NCBI GenBank assembly: GCA_001596155.1
Contig: CP014771.1
Span: 1,116,001 to 1,180,000 of the forward strand
Length of the DNA: 64,000 bases
Reading direction: 5' to 3'
Source of the DNA: Hymenobacter psoromatis
GTDB taxonomy: Bacteria; Bacteroidota; Bacteroidia; Cytophagales; Hymenobacteraceae
How positions within the stretch are numbered: position 1 is the stretch's first letter; every line of letters begins with the position of its first letter. Below, piece by piece: positions 16,986 to 25,620 of this stretch. The notes below the pieces were generated by a model. It was given only the letters and a program-made list of their open reading frames with translations. It did not search any database and was not told the origin of the DNA. Position numbers and translations under genes: made by a program.

Positions 16986-19289
16986 ATGATTAGCCCTCCC
17001 ACCGACCTACGCCTATTCGGCATTCGCCACCACGGCCCCGGCAGCGCCGCCAGCCTCGTGGCGGCGCTCGACGCGTTTCGGCCCGATATCGTGCTGCTGG
17101 AGTGTCCCGCCGAGAGCGAGACCGCCCTGGCCACCCTGCGCGACCCGGCGCTGGTGCCGCCGGTGGCGCTGCTGCTGCACAACCCCAAGCAGCCGAGGCA
17201 GGCCACGTTTTTGCCGTTTGCCGAGTTTTCGCCCGAGTGGCAGGCCGTGCGCTGGTGCCAGCGCGAGGGGGCGCACGTGCGCTGCTTCGACCTGCCAATG
17301 GCTATTCGCTTCGCGCAGGAAGAGTTGGTGCCGACGGCGGCTGGCTCGGCAGAGGAAGCGGTTGCGGAGACGGCTTCAGAAGTGGCAGCGGAATCCCTAC
17401 CTCCCGATACTTCTTCCTTCCTCCTGCCCAATTCTCACTTAACCCAGGACCCCGTGGCGTACCTGGCGCGGCTGGCGGGCTACGCCGACCCGGAGCAGTG
17501 GTGGGAAACGCACCTGGAGCACGCGCCCGGCAACGCCGACACGTTTGCCCTGGTGCTGGAACTGATGACGGCCCTGCGCGCCGAATCGCAGCGCCCCGAA
17601 ACCGCCGAAACCCTGCTGCGCGAGGCCTACATGCGCGAAACGCTGCGCGCTACCCTGGCCCAGGGCTACCCCCGCGTGGCGGTGGTGTGCGGGGCCTGGC
17701 ACGCGCCGGTGCTCACGGACCCCGATTTTCAGCAGAAAGAAGACAAAGCCTTACTTAAAGGCCTGAAAAAGGTGCCCGTCGAGGCCACCTGGATTCCGTG
17801 GACCTACGAGCGGCTCTCGACCAGCGCGGGTTACGGGGCGGGTGTGCTGTCGCCGGCCTGGTACGAGCTGCTCTTTACTACCCCCCGCGCCGAGGTCGTG
17901 ACGCAGTGGATGGTGCGCGCCACCCGCCTGCTGCGCGCCCAGGATTTGGAGGCGTCGTCGGCCCACGCCATTGAGGCGGTGCGGCTGGCCACTACGCTGG
18001 CCGCCGTGCGCGGGCTGAGCCTGCCGGGCATTGAGGAGCTGCAGGAAGCGGCCGTGGCGCTGCTGGGCGGCGGCTACGCCGACGGCCTGGCCGTGGTGCG
18101 GCGCGCGCTGGTGCTGGGTGAAAAGCTGGGCGAAGTGCCGCCCGGCCAGCCCGCTACCCCCTTGCAGCAGGACCTGAGCCAGCAGCAGCGCGCCATGCGC
18201 CTCCGGCCCGAGCCGGAGCGCCGGCCGCTGGCCCTCGACCTGCGCCAGGAAACCCACCTGCGGCGCAGCCACCTGCTGCACCGGTTGCGCCTGCTGGCCA
18301 TCCATTGGGGCCGGCCGCAGCGCGTGGCCGGGGGCAAGGCCGGCACTTTCCACGAAGAATGGGAGCTGGAATGGCCGCCCGAAATGGCCCTGGCCGTGCT
18401 CGATGCCGGCCGCTGGGGCAACACCGTGCTGGCCGCCGCCGCAGCCCGCGCCACCGCCCGCGCCGCCGAGGCCCCTACCCTGCCCGCCGTGAGCCAGCTG
18501 CTCGACGAGGCCCTGCGCGCCGACCTGGGGCCGGCCATCGGGGCGCTGGTGGCCCGCCTCGAAACCCTGGCCGCCGACACCCGCGACGTGACGCACCTGC
18601 TCGCCGCCCTACCCCCCCTCGCCCAGGTGATGCGCTACGGCAACGTGCGGCGCACCGATACCGGGCAGGTGGCCCAGGTGGTGGCGCAGCTGGTGCCGCG
18701 CCTGGCCATTGGCCTGCCCGCCGCCTGCATCGGCCTTGACGCCGAAGCGGCCCAGTCTTTACTAGAGCAAATCGAGGCGACCCACGCCGCCATTCGCCTG
18801 CTGGAAGACGCCCGCCACGCCGCCGACTGGTACGCCGCGCTGGCGGCCGTGGGCCGCGGCGCGGCCAGCAACGGCCTGCTGGCCGGTGCCGCCACGCGCC
18901 TGCTGTTCGATGCCCAGCAGGCCACGGCCGACGACACGGCCACCGCGCTGGGCCTGGCGCTGGCCCCCGCCCAGCCCACCGCCTACGCCACCGCCTGGAT
19001 TGCGGGCTTCCTGCGCGGCTCGGGCCTGGTGCTCATTCATCACCGCCCGTTGTTCGACCTGCTCGATACCTGGCTGGGGAGCCTCGCCGAGGAGGTTTTT
19101 CGCGAAATCGTGCCGCTGCTGCGCCGGGCGTTTGCCGAGTTTTCGGCGCCCGAGCGCCGGCAACTGCTGGAGCTGGCCGGGGCCGGGCCGGCCGCGCCAC
19201 GCGCGGCGGCCGAAGCGCTGGCCTTCGACTGGGCGCGCGGCGCGCGGGTGCTGCCCGTGCTGCGCCAATTGGTGGGGGCGTATATTTAG
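16986..19289 (+). CDS. DUF5682 family protein (TIKI/TraB/EreA-like motifs)
   Basis: 767-aa protein. The N-terminal FGIRHHGPGSA and the GAWH at residues 236-239 give two Gx2H motifs (first at 12-15), with Glu39 in VLLECPAE between them. This is the arrangement of the TIKI/TraB/EreA-ChaN superfamily, some members of which are metal-dependent hydrolases. The C-terminal two-thirds is helical, Ala/Leu-rich repeat-like sequence. DUF5682 proteins are standard members of MoxR-vWA clusters. Catalytic activity is inferred from motifs only. Confidence 0.85.
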   Translation: MISPPTDLRLFGIRHHGPGSAASLVAALDAFRPDIVLLECPAESETALATLRDPALVPPVALLLHNPKQPRQATFLPFAEFSPEWQAVRWCQREGAHVRCFDLPMAIRFAQEELVPTAAGSAEEAVAETASEVAAESLPPDTSSFLLPNSHLTQDPVAYLARLAGYADPEQWWETHLEHAPGNADTFALVLELMTALRAESQRPETAETLLREAYMRETLRATLAQGYPRVAVVCGAWHAPVLTDPDFQQKEDKALLKGLKKVPVEATWIPWTYERLSTSAGYGAGVLSPAWYELLFTTPRAEVVTQWMVRATRLLRAQDLEASSAHAIEAVRLATTLAAVRGLSLPGIEELQEAAVALLGGGYADGLAVVRRALVLGEKLGEVPPGQPATPLQQDLSQQQRAMRLRPEPERRPLALDLRQETHLRRSHLLHRLRLLAIHWGRPQRVAGGKAGTFHEEWELEWPPEMALAVLDAGRWGNTVLAAAAARATARAAEAPTLPAVSQLLDEALRADLGPAIGALVARLETLAADTRDVTHLLAALPPLAQVMRYGNVRRTDTGQVAQVVAQLVPRLAIGLPAACIGLDAEAAQSLLEQIEATHAAIRLLEDARHAADWYAALAAVGRGAASNGLLAGAATRLLFDAQQATADDTATALGLALAPAQPTAYATAWIAGFLRGSGLVLIHHRPLFDLLDTWLGSLAEEVFREIVPLLRRAFAEFSAPERRQLLELAGAGPAAPRAAAEALAFDWARGARVLPVLRQLVGAYI

Positions 19290-19307
19290 GCTAGCACTAC
19301 CCCTGCC

Positions 19308-19994
19308 ATGTCCCTGCAAGCCACTTATGATGCCCTGCGCCAAGCGGCTCTACCCCGGTTGGCGCGCGGCGAGGCCGACCTTGACCTGCTGCTTGACTCG
19401 CCCCAGGATACCCGGCGCGGCCTTACGCTGCTGGCCCGGCCGCCAGCGGCCATTGCCGCAGCCCTCGTCGAAATGATGGCCGAATTTCAACTTATCGAGC
19501 CCGCACAGTACTATTATCCACCCGCTGATATCCACCTCACAATTTTATCACTTATTTCTTGTTATCCGAATTTTAAGCTGAGCGAAATTAACCCCATAAG
19601 TTACTGTTCCGCCCTAAGCCGAATTATTCAATTTATTCCTATTTTCAGGCTAACTTATCAGGGACTAACGGCCTCGGCGGGCGGCATTCTGGTGCAGGGC
19701 TTTCCGCAGGGCGATGGGTTAGATGAACTACGCGCGACCGTTAGAAGCTTATTTCAACATACTGATTTACACCATTCTATTGACAAACGTTACCGCATTC
19801 AAACGGCGCATTCGACCATTATTCGCTTTACAAGCCCGCTGCAAAACCCAGCTAAGCTACTGGCAAACCTCCAAAAATACGAGTGTCACTTTTTTGGCGC
19901 TTTTGAGGTAAACAAGCTGGAATTAGTTTATAACGATTGGTACCAGCGCGCCGAAAATACCGTTGTACTGGACGAGTATTTGCTAAGCAGGTAA
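19308..19994 (+). CDS. Putative 2H phosphoesterase-like protein
   Basis: 228-aa protein with two HxT motifs: His76-Leu-Thr78 in DIHLTILSL and His168-Ser-Thr170 in TAHSTIIRF. This pattern and spacing define the 2H phosphoesterase (LigT/2'-5' RNA ligase-like) superfamily, which acts on cyclic or 2'-5' phosphodiesters in RNA and nucleotides. An N-terminal helical extension (1-60) is GC-rich, whereas bases from about 19500 on are AT-richer, suggesting a composite origin. It starts 18 bases after the DUF5682 stop, so is probably cotranscribed. Confidence 0.68.
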   Translation: MSLQATYDALRQAALPRLARGEADLDLLLDSPQDTRRGLTLLARPPAAIAAALVEMMAEFQLIEPAQYYYPPADIHLTILSLISCYPNFKLSEINPISYCSALSRIIQFIPIFRLTYQGLTASAGGILVQGFPQGDGLDELRATVRSLFQHTDLHHSIDKRYRIQTAHSTIIRFTSPLQNPAKLLANLQKYECHFFGAFEVNKLELVYNDWYQRAENTVVLDEYLLSR

Positions 19995-20033
19995 TACCTT
20001 TCAACTCTAACCTTTTATTCTTTTTTTTGTCCT

Positions 20034-20393
20034 ATGTCGTCCACTTATCCTTTTAAAGTCGCCACCGCTAAGTCCGATGCTGACTCGACCCGGCAGTTCG
20101 TCATTTTGGCGGAGGTGAGCGGCCTCGACGATTATTATCAGCTATTCGAAGACTACGGCTACGGCGGCGATGGCCTGTCGTGGCGCGAGCATATCGAGAC
20201 GATTATCGAGGAATTTCAGCCCGAGCTGCTTGACCAATTGGAATTTGCGGAGGAAGATACCACGTTCGTGGCCTACGCCGAAAGCCCCGACGCGGTGCGC
20301 GATTTTATGACCCTGGTGCTGCCGTATTTCGGCGATTTGGGTAAGCTGAAAAAGTATTTCGCGCAGGCCGACCCGGAGGATTTCTTCGCGTAG
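20034..20393 (+). CDS. Imm51-like small acidic protein
   Basis: 119-aa acidic protein. Its pattern (FVILAEVSG..., GYGGDGLSW, then a late FVAYAESPDAV segment and an acidic C-terminus) resembles immunity protein family Imm51, whose members neutralise polymorphic toxins. No toxin of that type was seen here, so it may have been co-opted or the match may be superficial. It lies between the 2H-like gene and the vWA gene and is followed by a 16-bp hairpin. Confidence 0.6.
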   Translation: MSSTYPFKVATAKSDADSTRQFVILAEVSGLDDYYQLFEDYGYGGDGLSWREHIETIIEEFQPELLDQLEFAEEDTTFVAYAESPDAVRDFMTLVLPYFGDLGKLKKYFAQADPEDFFA

Positions 20394-20422
20394 CATCCGC
20401 TGGCCCGCCCGCCAAAATCACC

Positions 20423-20472
20423 GCCGCCGCCAGGACAACACGCCTACCAATGCGTATTGTCCTGGCGGCGGC
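20423..20472. terminator. Hairpin between Imm51-like and vWA genes
   Basis: Perfect 16-bp stem (20423-20438 with 20457-20472) and an 18-nt loop. No strong T tract follows, so it may reduce rather than stop readthrough into the vWA gene. Confidence 0.55.
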
Positions 20473-20520
20473 TGTACTTTAGCCCAGCCACATTTTTGAC
20501 TACCCCTACCCCCGCCGCTC

Positions 20521-21621
20521 ATGGCCAACGCGCCCCGCTGGAAACTGGTACTCGGCGCGGCCGCCGACGCTGATAATAGCATCGAAATGCCCGCCGACTA
20601 CGGCCCGCTCGACCAGGCCCTGACGGCCCTCTACGATGGCGAGCGCCGGGGCGGCCTCGGCGGCTCGGCCCCGCGCGTGAGCCGCTGGCTGGGCGACATC
20701 CGGCAGTATTTTCCGGCCGACGTGGTGGCCGTGATGCAGCAGGACGCGATGGACCGCCTGGGCCTCAAGCAGTTGCTGCTGGAGCCCGAGATACTGCGCA
20801 CCGTGCAGGCCGACGTGCATCTGGTAGCCACCCTGCTTTCGCTGAGCCGCGTGATGCCCGCCAAGGCCAAAGCCACCGCCCGCGAGGTAGTGGCCAAAGT
20901 GGTGCGCGAGCTGGAGCAAAAGCTGGCCCAGCCGCTGCGCCAGGCCGTGCAGGGCGCCCTGAGCCGGTCGGTGCGCAACCCGCGGCCGCGCTACCACGAA
21001 ATTGACTGGGGCGCTACCATTCGGGCCAATTTGAAACATTATCAGCCGGCTTACCGCAGCGTTATTCCGGCGCGGCTGGTGGGCCACGGCCGGCGCGGCC
21101 AGGCCCTAAAGGAAATCGTGCTCTGCCTCGACCAGAGCGGCTCGATGGCCGAATCGGTAGTGTACGGGGGTGTGTTTGGGGCGGTGCTGGCCTCGCTGCG
21201 CGCCGTGAAAACACACTTGGTGGTGTTCGATACGGCCGTGGTAAATCTCACCGAAGAGCTGCGCGACCCGGTGGACCTGCTCTTTGGCGTGCAGCTGGGC
21301 GGTGGCACCGATATTAACCTGGCGCTCAGCTACTGCCAGCAGCTCATCACCCGGCCCGCCGATACGATTCTGGTGCTCGTGACCGACCTCTACGAGGGGG
21401 GTAGCGAAGTGGAGATGGTGAAGCGCGCCACCGCGCTCCAGGCCAGCGGCGTGCAGTTTATCGTGCTGCTGGCCCTGTCTGATGAGGGCGCGCCGAGCTT
21501 CGACCGGCGCGTGGCCGAGCAGCTGGCGGCGCTGGGCATTCCGAGCTTTGCCTGCACGCCGGGCCGGTTCCCGGAGCTAATGGCGGCCGCTATTCAGGGC
21601 CGCAAGATGACGGTGGACTGA
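20521..21621 (+). CDS. vWA domain protein of MoxR-vWA cluster
   Basis: 366-aa protein with a C-terminal von Willebrand factor A domain carrying a full MIDAS: Asp204-x-Ser206-x-Ser208 (DQSGS), Thr263 in GGGTDI and Asp289 in LVTDLYEGG. The N-terminal half is helical. It is the expected client of the MoxR ATPase encoded at 14736 and is the last gene of the cluster, followed by a perfect 30-bp hairpin. Cytoplasmic, with no signal peptide. Confidence 0.92.
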   Translation: MANAPRWKLVLGAAADADNSIEMPADYGPLDQALTALYDGERRGGLGGSAPRVSRWLGDIRQYFPADVVAVMQQDAMDRLGLKQLLLEPEILRTVQADVHLVATLLSLSRVMPAKAKATAREVVAKVVRELEQKLAQPLRQAVQGALSRSVRNPRPRYHEIDWGATIRANLKHYQPAYRSVIPARLVGHGRRGQALKEIVLCLDQSGSMAESVVYGGVFGAVLASLRAVKTHLVVFDTAVVNLTEELRDPVDLLFGVQLGGGTDINLALSYCQQLITRPADTILVLVTDLYEGGSEVEMVKRATALQASGVQFIVLLALSDEGAPSFDRRVAEQLAALGIPSFACTPGRFPELMAAAIQGRKMTVD

Positions 21622-21649
21622 CTAAGCCGGGCAGGGAGTTTTCGGCCTG

Positions 21650-21713
21650 CGAGCGAGCGGCGGGGTAGTAGCGCGAACTTTCCAGTTCGCGCTACTACCC
21701 CGCCGCTCGCTCG
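21650..21713. terminator. Perfect 30-bp hairpin ending the MoxR-vWA cluster (repeat family 3)
   Basis: Stem 21650-21679 with 21684-21713 and TTCC loop. The sequence TAGCGCGAACTTTCCAGTTC at its apex recurs at 58002-58021 in another hairpin, so it is also a dispersed repeat. Confidence 0.75.
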
Positions 21714-21871
21714 ACGTGCCTGGCCAAGAAATCCGACAACCAAAGTTTCTGACTATCAACTTATTGATTAACCCCGGAATGGCCGGGCACTGCTGGATGT
21801 TTTGAATAATGCACGGGAACAGCCACCGTCTCTACCCCCTTTTGAAAGGTCGATGGTGGTGGTGCCGCAGG

Positions 21872-21879
21872 TATCTTTG
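21872..21879 (+). promoter_or_regulatory. -7 box of GH125 gene
   Basis: TATCTTTG matches TAnnTTTG, 25 bp before the ATG at 21905. A TTTG at 21841-21844 is somewhat far (27 bp) for a -33 element. Confidence 0.6.
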
Positions 21880-21904
21880 CCCAGCTTTTTTCGCTGTGCT
21901 ACTT

Positions 21905-23326
21905 ATGAATCGTCGCCTGTTTGTGCGGGATGCGGGCCTGTTGGCCGCTGGCTCCTGCCTCGCCCTACCCCCCTTGCTCGCGGCCACGGTGCCGGCCTTT
22001 CCGGTGGTGCGGCCGGCGGCGGGCCAGCGCCGCTTCCGCAGCCGGGCGGTCGAAAACGCCATCGCCGAGTTTCAACGGAATGTGAAAGACCCGGAGCTGG
22101 GCTGGCTATTTGGCAACTGCTTTCCGAACACCCTGGACACGACCGTGACTTACGCCGAGCGCCAGGACCGGCCCGATACCTACGTCATCACCGGCGACAT
22201 CAACGCCATGTGGCTGCGCGATTCCTCAGCCCAGGTGTGGCCTTATCTCCAGCTCGTGGCCCAGGACGCGGCCCTGCGCCAGTTGGTGGCGGGCGTGATT
22301 AACCGCCAGGCGCAGTGCATTTTGAAGGACCCCTACGCCAACGCGTTTTACAACGACCCGACCAAAGTAAGCGAGTGGAAAGCGGACCACACCGCCATGC
22401 AGCCCGGCATTCACGAGCGCAAGTGGGAGGTTGATTCGCTCTGCTACCCCATCCGGCTGGCGTATCACTACTGGAAAACGACCGGCGACACGCAGCCCTT
22501 CGACGCCGACTGGCGTCGGGCTATCGCGCTGATTGTAAAAACCTTCCGCGAGCAGCAGCGCACGACCAGCCCCGGCCCTTACCACTTCCAGCGCGAAACG
22601 CTGACCTCGGCCGACACCCAGCCGCTGGCCGGCTACGGCTACCCGGTGCGGCCCTGCGGGCTCATTGCCTCGGCTTTCCGGCCCAGCGACGACGCCACGC
22701 TGCTGCCTTTTCTGGTGCCCAGCAACTTCTTCGCCGTGGCCAGCCTGCGCCAGGCCGCGCTCATGCTCTACGACATCTACCACGAGCAGGCCGGCTACGA
22801 CGAGCTGATGGCCTTCGCCGATGAAATCGCGGTGGCCCTGCGCCAGCACGCCGTGGTGACGCACCCCGAGTTTGGGCAAGTGTATGCCTATGAGGTCGAT
22901 GGCTTCGGCGGCCACATTCTGATGGACGATGCCAACGTGCCCAGCCTGCTAGCCCTCCCCTACCTCGGGGCCATTCCCCTCAACGAGCCCATTTACCAAA
23001 ACACGCGCCGGCTGGTGCTATCGGCTGCTAACCCGTTCTTTTTCAAGGGCTCAGCGGCCGAAGGCATCGGCGGGCCGCACGTGGGCCTGGACATGATTTG
23101 GCCCATCGCCATTACCATGCGCGGCCTCACCAGCACCGACGACGCGGAGATAAAAGCCTGCATCCAAACCCTCAAAACCACCCACGCCGGTACCGGCTAT
23201 ATGCACGAGTCGTTCAACAAAGACGACCCGGCCAAGTTCACCCGCGCCTGGTTTGCCTGGGCTAACACGCTCTTCGGTGAGTTTTTGTGGAAGACCTACC
23301 GGGAGCGACCAGAGCTGCTGGGGTAG
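21905..23326 (+). CDS. GH125 family exo-alpha-1,6-mannosidase-like protein
   Basis: 473-aa exported protein of glycoside hydrolase family 125. The family block GDINAMWLRDSSAQVWPY and later WEVDSLCYPIRLAY and GGPHVGLDMIWP are clear. Start at ATG 21905: MNRRLFVRDAG is a twin-arginine-like signal followed by a hydrophobic stretch, which fits the -7 box 25 bp upstream. GH125 enzymes remove alpha-1,6-mannose from non-reducing ends. No SusC/SusD pair is nearby, so it is not part of a recognisable polysaccharide utilisation locus. Confidence 0.92.
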   Translation: MNRRLFVRDAGLLAAGSCLALPPLLAATVPAFPVVRPAAGQRRFRSRAVENAIAEFQRNVKDPELGWLFGNCFPNTLDTTVTYAERQDRPDTYVITGDINAMWLRDSSAQVWPYLQLVAQDAALRQLVAGVINRQAQCILKDPYANAFYNDPTKVSEWKADHTAMQPGIHERKWEVDSLCYPIRLAYHYWKTTGDTQPFDADWRRAIALIVKTFREQQRTTSPGPYHFQRETLTSADTQPLAGYGYPVRPCGLIASAFRPSDDATLLPFLVPSNFFAVASLRQAALMLYDIYHEQAGYDELMAFADEIAVALRQHAVVTHPEFGQVYAYEVDGFGGHILMDDANVPSLLALPYLGAIPLNEPIYQNTRRLVLSAANPFFFKGSAAEGIGGPHVGLDMIWPIAITMRGLTSTDDAEIKACIQTLKTTHAGTGYMHESFNKDDPAKFTRAWFAWANTLFGEFLWKTYRERPELLG

Positions 23327-23402
23327 GCCAGCGTAAGGTAGGCTTCAGCTTGCCGAATGAGGTGTAATTGCCACGCATTTTACCACGTACCCGTTAAACA
23401 AA

Positions 23403-23436
23403 ATCGGGTTGCCTCCCTGGCAGGAAGCAACCCGAT
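23403..23436. terminator. Bidirectional hairpin between convergent genes
   Basis: ATCGGGTTGC (23403-23412) pairs with GCAACCCGAT (23427-23436), between the GH125 gene and the convergent lipoprotein gene. Confidence 0.6.
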
Positions 23437-23463
23437 GAACAGTTGGCGCTAAGCCTTCCGCCC

Positions 23464-24123
23464 TTAGCTCGGCTTTACCGGGGTGTATGGAAATTTCTTG
23501 GAAGCGTTGCGCATCAAGGCATTAACCATGCCTTCGGGCGAGCTGCCCACCGAGCCCGAGGCCACGTAATCGTATTTCCAGAGCAGTTTGCCCGCCGGGC
23601 CGTCGTGAATATTGACCGTGATATTGGCCTGGTTGGTGGCTCCCCAGGCTCCTACCAGCACGCCGAGGGCCACGGCGGCGCCGTCGCTCATGGGCTTGCT
23701 GGTGTGCACGCTGGTCGTCAGCACGGCATCTACCCCCAGCAGTTTGGCCAGGTCCTGGGGCGACAGCGTGCGCATGTCCTCGTCGGTCAGGTTGGCTTTG
23801 CGCAGCATGGAATTGGTCAGGGAAACGTCCTGAAACTGGACCGTGTAGTGCTGCTGCTGCTGGCGGCGCAGCAGCCAGGCATAGATGCGGGACTGAAAAT
23901 CGAGGGCGCTCTGCTGCTGCATCGTGCGCAGCTGCTCGGCGCTCGTGTTGCGGGCCTGGTTGGGCCGCATGCCAATATTGACGCTAGCCGGCAGAATGGC
24001 CACGGTTTTGTGGTTAGGCGCGTAGGTGCGAAAGTCCTGCGCCAGGTAAATGCTCGGCCCGCACGACGAGCACAGCAGGGTTAAGGATAGAACGGCCGCG
24101 AGGCCCAGCGTACGAATGCGCAT
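23464..24123 (-). CDS. Putative lipoprotein of unknown function
   Basis: 219-aa protein with a lipoprotein signal: hydrophobic N-terminus then lipobox-like LCSSC. The body has KTVAILPASV, a strand often seen at the start of GNA1162/CsgG-like outer-membrane-associated lipoproteins, then a Gln-rich helix and a VDAVLTTSV strand. This suggests that fold class, but no firm family is assigned. Convergent with the GH125 gene. Confidence 0.75.
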   Translation of the reverse strand: MRIRTLGLAAVLSLTLLCSSCGPSIYLAQDFRTYAPNHKTVAILPASVNIGMRPNQARNTSAEQLRTMQQQSALDFQSRIYAWLLRRQQQQHYTVQFQDVSLTNSMLRKANLTDEDMRTLSPQDLAKLLGVDAVLTTSVHTSKPMSDGAAVALGVLVGAWGATNQANITVNIHDGPAGKLLWKYDYVASGSVGSSPEGMVNALMRNASKKFPYTPVKPS

Positions 24124-24294
24124 AAAGTGCTAAGTTTTTTTACAGAGAATTGGGAGAGAAAACGTTGGTCGCTCGTTAGCAAAACCGGGGCCACAGGAAA
24201 CTACTCCAATCAAATTCTTGCTTATTTACCAAATATTCTTAGATGATATTCTACTTGTTTCGTTAGCGGCGGACGCTGATGGGGTAGAGCAACG

Positions 24295-24302
24295 TATATT
24301 TG
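24295..24302 (+). promoter_or_regulatory. -7 box of hicAB
   Basis: TATATTTG matches TAnnTTTG and ends 27 bp before the hicA start codon. Confidence 0.55.
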
Positions 24303-24329
24303 GCAACTAAATTTCAGGTGCAGTAGTTT

Positions 24330-24578
24330 ATGGCTCAGCTCGACAAGCTCAAAGTGCGCATTTGTGCGAAGCCTAAGAATTTCACCTGGGATGAGCTGGT
24401 GAAGTTGCTGACCGCTTACGGTTTTGAGGCCCTGACCAAGGGTAGGACGGCCGGTAGTCGGCGGCAGTTTTATAATCCGGCCACGCAGGTGGCTATTAGC
24501 TTGCACAAGCCGCACCCTGGTAACATTCTCAAGGAATACCAGCTCAAGGAAATCATCACCCTATTAGGTATTCGCTAA
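24330..24578 (+). CDS. hicA: HicA-like mRNA interferase toxin, atypical
   Basis: 82-aa dsRBD-fold toxin of the HicA group. The family C-terminal block LHKPHPGN...LKEIITLLG is intact (His59, His62), but the N-terminal GSH position that supplies the catalytic histidine in canonical HicA reads GSRR (42-45). This may be a subfamily using another residue or a weakened toxin. It is followed 17 bp later by the RHH-ending antitoxin, confirming the toxin-antitoxin arrangement. Confidence 0.82.
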   Translation: MAQLDKLKVRICAKPKNFTWDELVKLLTAYGFEALTKGRTAGSRRQFYNPATQVAISLHKPHPGNILKEYQLKEIITLLGIR

Positions 24579-24595
24579 TTTCCCCCTTGCTACTC

Positions 24596-24937
24596 ATGGA
24601 AAACGCGCTCTTCTATAAAGGCTACGTCGGCTCGGTGCAGTACAATGCGACCGACGAGGTTTTTCACGGTAAAATCGCGGCCATTACCGACCTCGTGACG
24701 TTTGAAGCCGACTCTGCCAAGCAGCTGCGCCTGGAATTTGAGCAAGCCGTGGACGACTACCTGGCGCTGTGCGCGGCCGTGGGCAAGGAGCCCAGCAAAA
24801 CCTTTACCGGCAGCTTCAACATACGCATTGGGGCCGAGCTGCACCGCAAGGCAGCGCTGGTTTCAACTAGCCGAGGTATTAGCCTTAATCAGCTGGTGAG
24901 CCAAGCCGTTAGCCAGTTTGTGGCGCAGGCAGAATAG
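24596..24937 (+). CDS. hicB: HicB-like antitoxin
   Basis: 113-aa antitoxin. The N-terminal half is the partly degraded RNase H-like HicB fold (YKGYVGSVQY...FHGKIAAI...VTFEADS) and the C-terminal segment, LHRKAALVSTSRGISLNQLV, is a ribbon-helix-helix DNA-binding domain for autoregulation. ATG 24596 chosen over the upstream TTG/CTG codons because the fold begins there. Confidence 0.88.
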   Translation: MENALFYKGYVGSVQYNATDEVFHGKIAAITDLVTFEADSAKQLRLEFEQAVDDYLALCAAVGKEPSKTFTGSFNIRIGAELHRKAALVSTSRGISLNQLVSQAVSQFVAQAE

Positions 24938-24966
24938 GCGGTAATTTTTCTAATCCCTTGAATTCT

Positions 24967-25236
24967 ATGACTGAAGCTTGGGTATTTCACGGGGCCGGCG
25001 GCCGGTTTACCAGCGGCGTTTTTACTTCGCAGGTGCAAGCCGAAGAATTTATCCATCGCTACCGGCTGACCGGCTGCCTGACCAAATATCCCGTTGGAAT
25101 AAGTGCCTACGATTGGGCCCTGCAAGAGCAATTATTTGAGCCTAAGAAGTCTGAGCACTACGAAGCCGGCTTTATTCAACGCTTCACCACCGCCAGCCAG
25201 GAGCATTATCATTATGACCCTGACGACTTGGGCTGA
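24967..25236 (+). CDS. DUF7710-like small protein
   Basis: 89-aa protein beginning TEAWVFHGAGGRFTSGVF, with LTGCLTKYPVGISAYDWA in the middle, the pattern of DUF7710 proteins. Function unknown. It lies between two toxin-antitoxin pairs in the same orientation and could be a passenger or accessory gene of this island. ATG 24967 selected; a TTG lies 9 bases upstream. Confidence 0.7.
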   Translation: MTEAWVFHGAGGRFTSGVFTSQVQAEEFIHRYRLTGCLTKYPVGISAYDWALQEQLFEPKKSEHYEAGFIQRFTTASQEHYHYDPDDLG

Positions 25237-25288
25237 CATTCAAATATTTGTTACCCCAACTATTTAGTAAATCTACTTGCTATTATAC

Positions 25289-25319
25289 TTCCCAATTTGG
25301 GAATAATTGCGTATCTTTG
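25289..25319 (+). promoter_or_regulatory. higBA operator palindrome and -7 box
   Basis: A perfect 15-base palindrome TTCCCAATTTGGGAA (25289-25303) is followed by a TATCTTTG -7 box (25312-25319), 7 bases before the higB ATG. The palindrome lies where HigA-type antitoxins normally bind to repress their own operon. The very short distance to the ATG suggests a leaderless message. Confidence 0.65.
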
Positions 25320-25326
25320 CCAGCCG

Positions 25327-25620
25327 ATGCGCATTATTAGCAAAGCCCCTCTTCGGAGTTTTTGGGAACGCTACCCGGCAGCCGCCCTACCGCTGCAAGC
25401 CTGGTACAAGGAGACAACCGCCGCCACCTGGGCCACGCCCAACGATGTAAAAGCCCAGCACCGTAACGCCAGCATTATCCCCAGTAGCCGTCTGGTTTTC
25501 AACATCAAAGGCAATGACTTTCGGCTGATTGTAGCGATAAACTACGCGGCGGCCATCGTCTATATCCGCTTCATTGGCACGCACGCCGACTACGATAAAC
25601 TTGACGTCGCCACGATATGA
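25327..25620 (+). CDS. higB: HigB family toxin
   Basis: 97-aa mRNA interferase of the HigB_2 type, with SFWERYPAAALPLQAWYKE, NIKGNDFRLIVAINY and the C-terminal VYIRFIGTHADYDKLD block. It is encoded before its antitoxin, with a 4-nt ATGA overlap, the usual reversed order of higBA. ATG 25327 chosen because it follows the promoter and starts the conserved fold. Confidence 0.9.
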   Translation: MRIISKAPLRSFWERYPAAALPLQAWYKETTAATWATPNDVKAQHRNASIIPSSRLVFNIKGNDFRLIVAINYAAAIVYIRFIGTHADYDKLDVATI

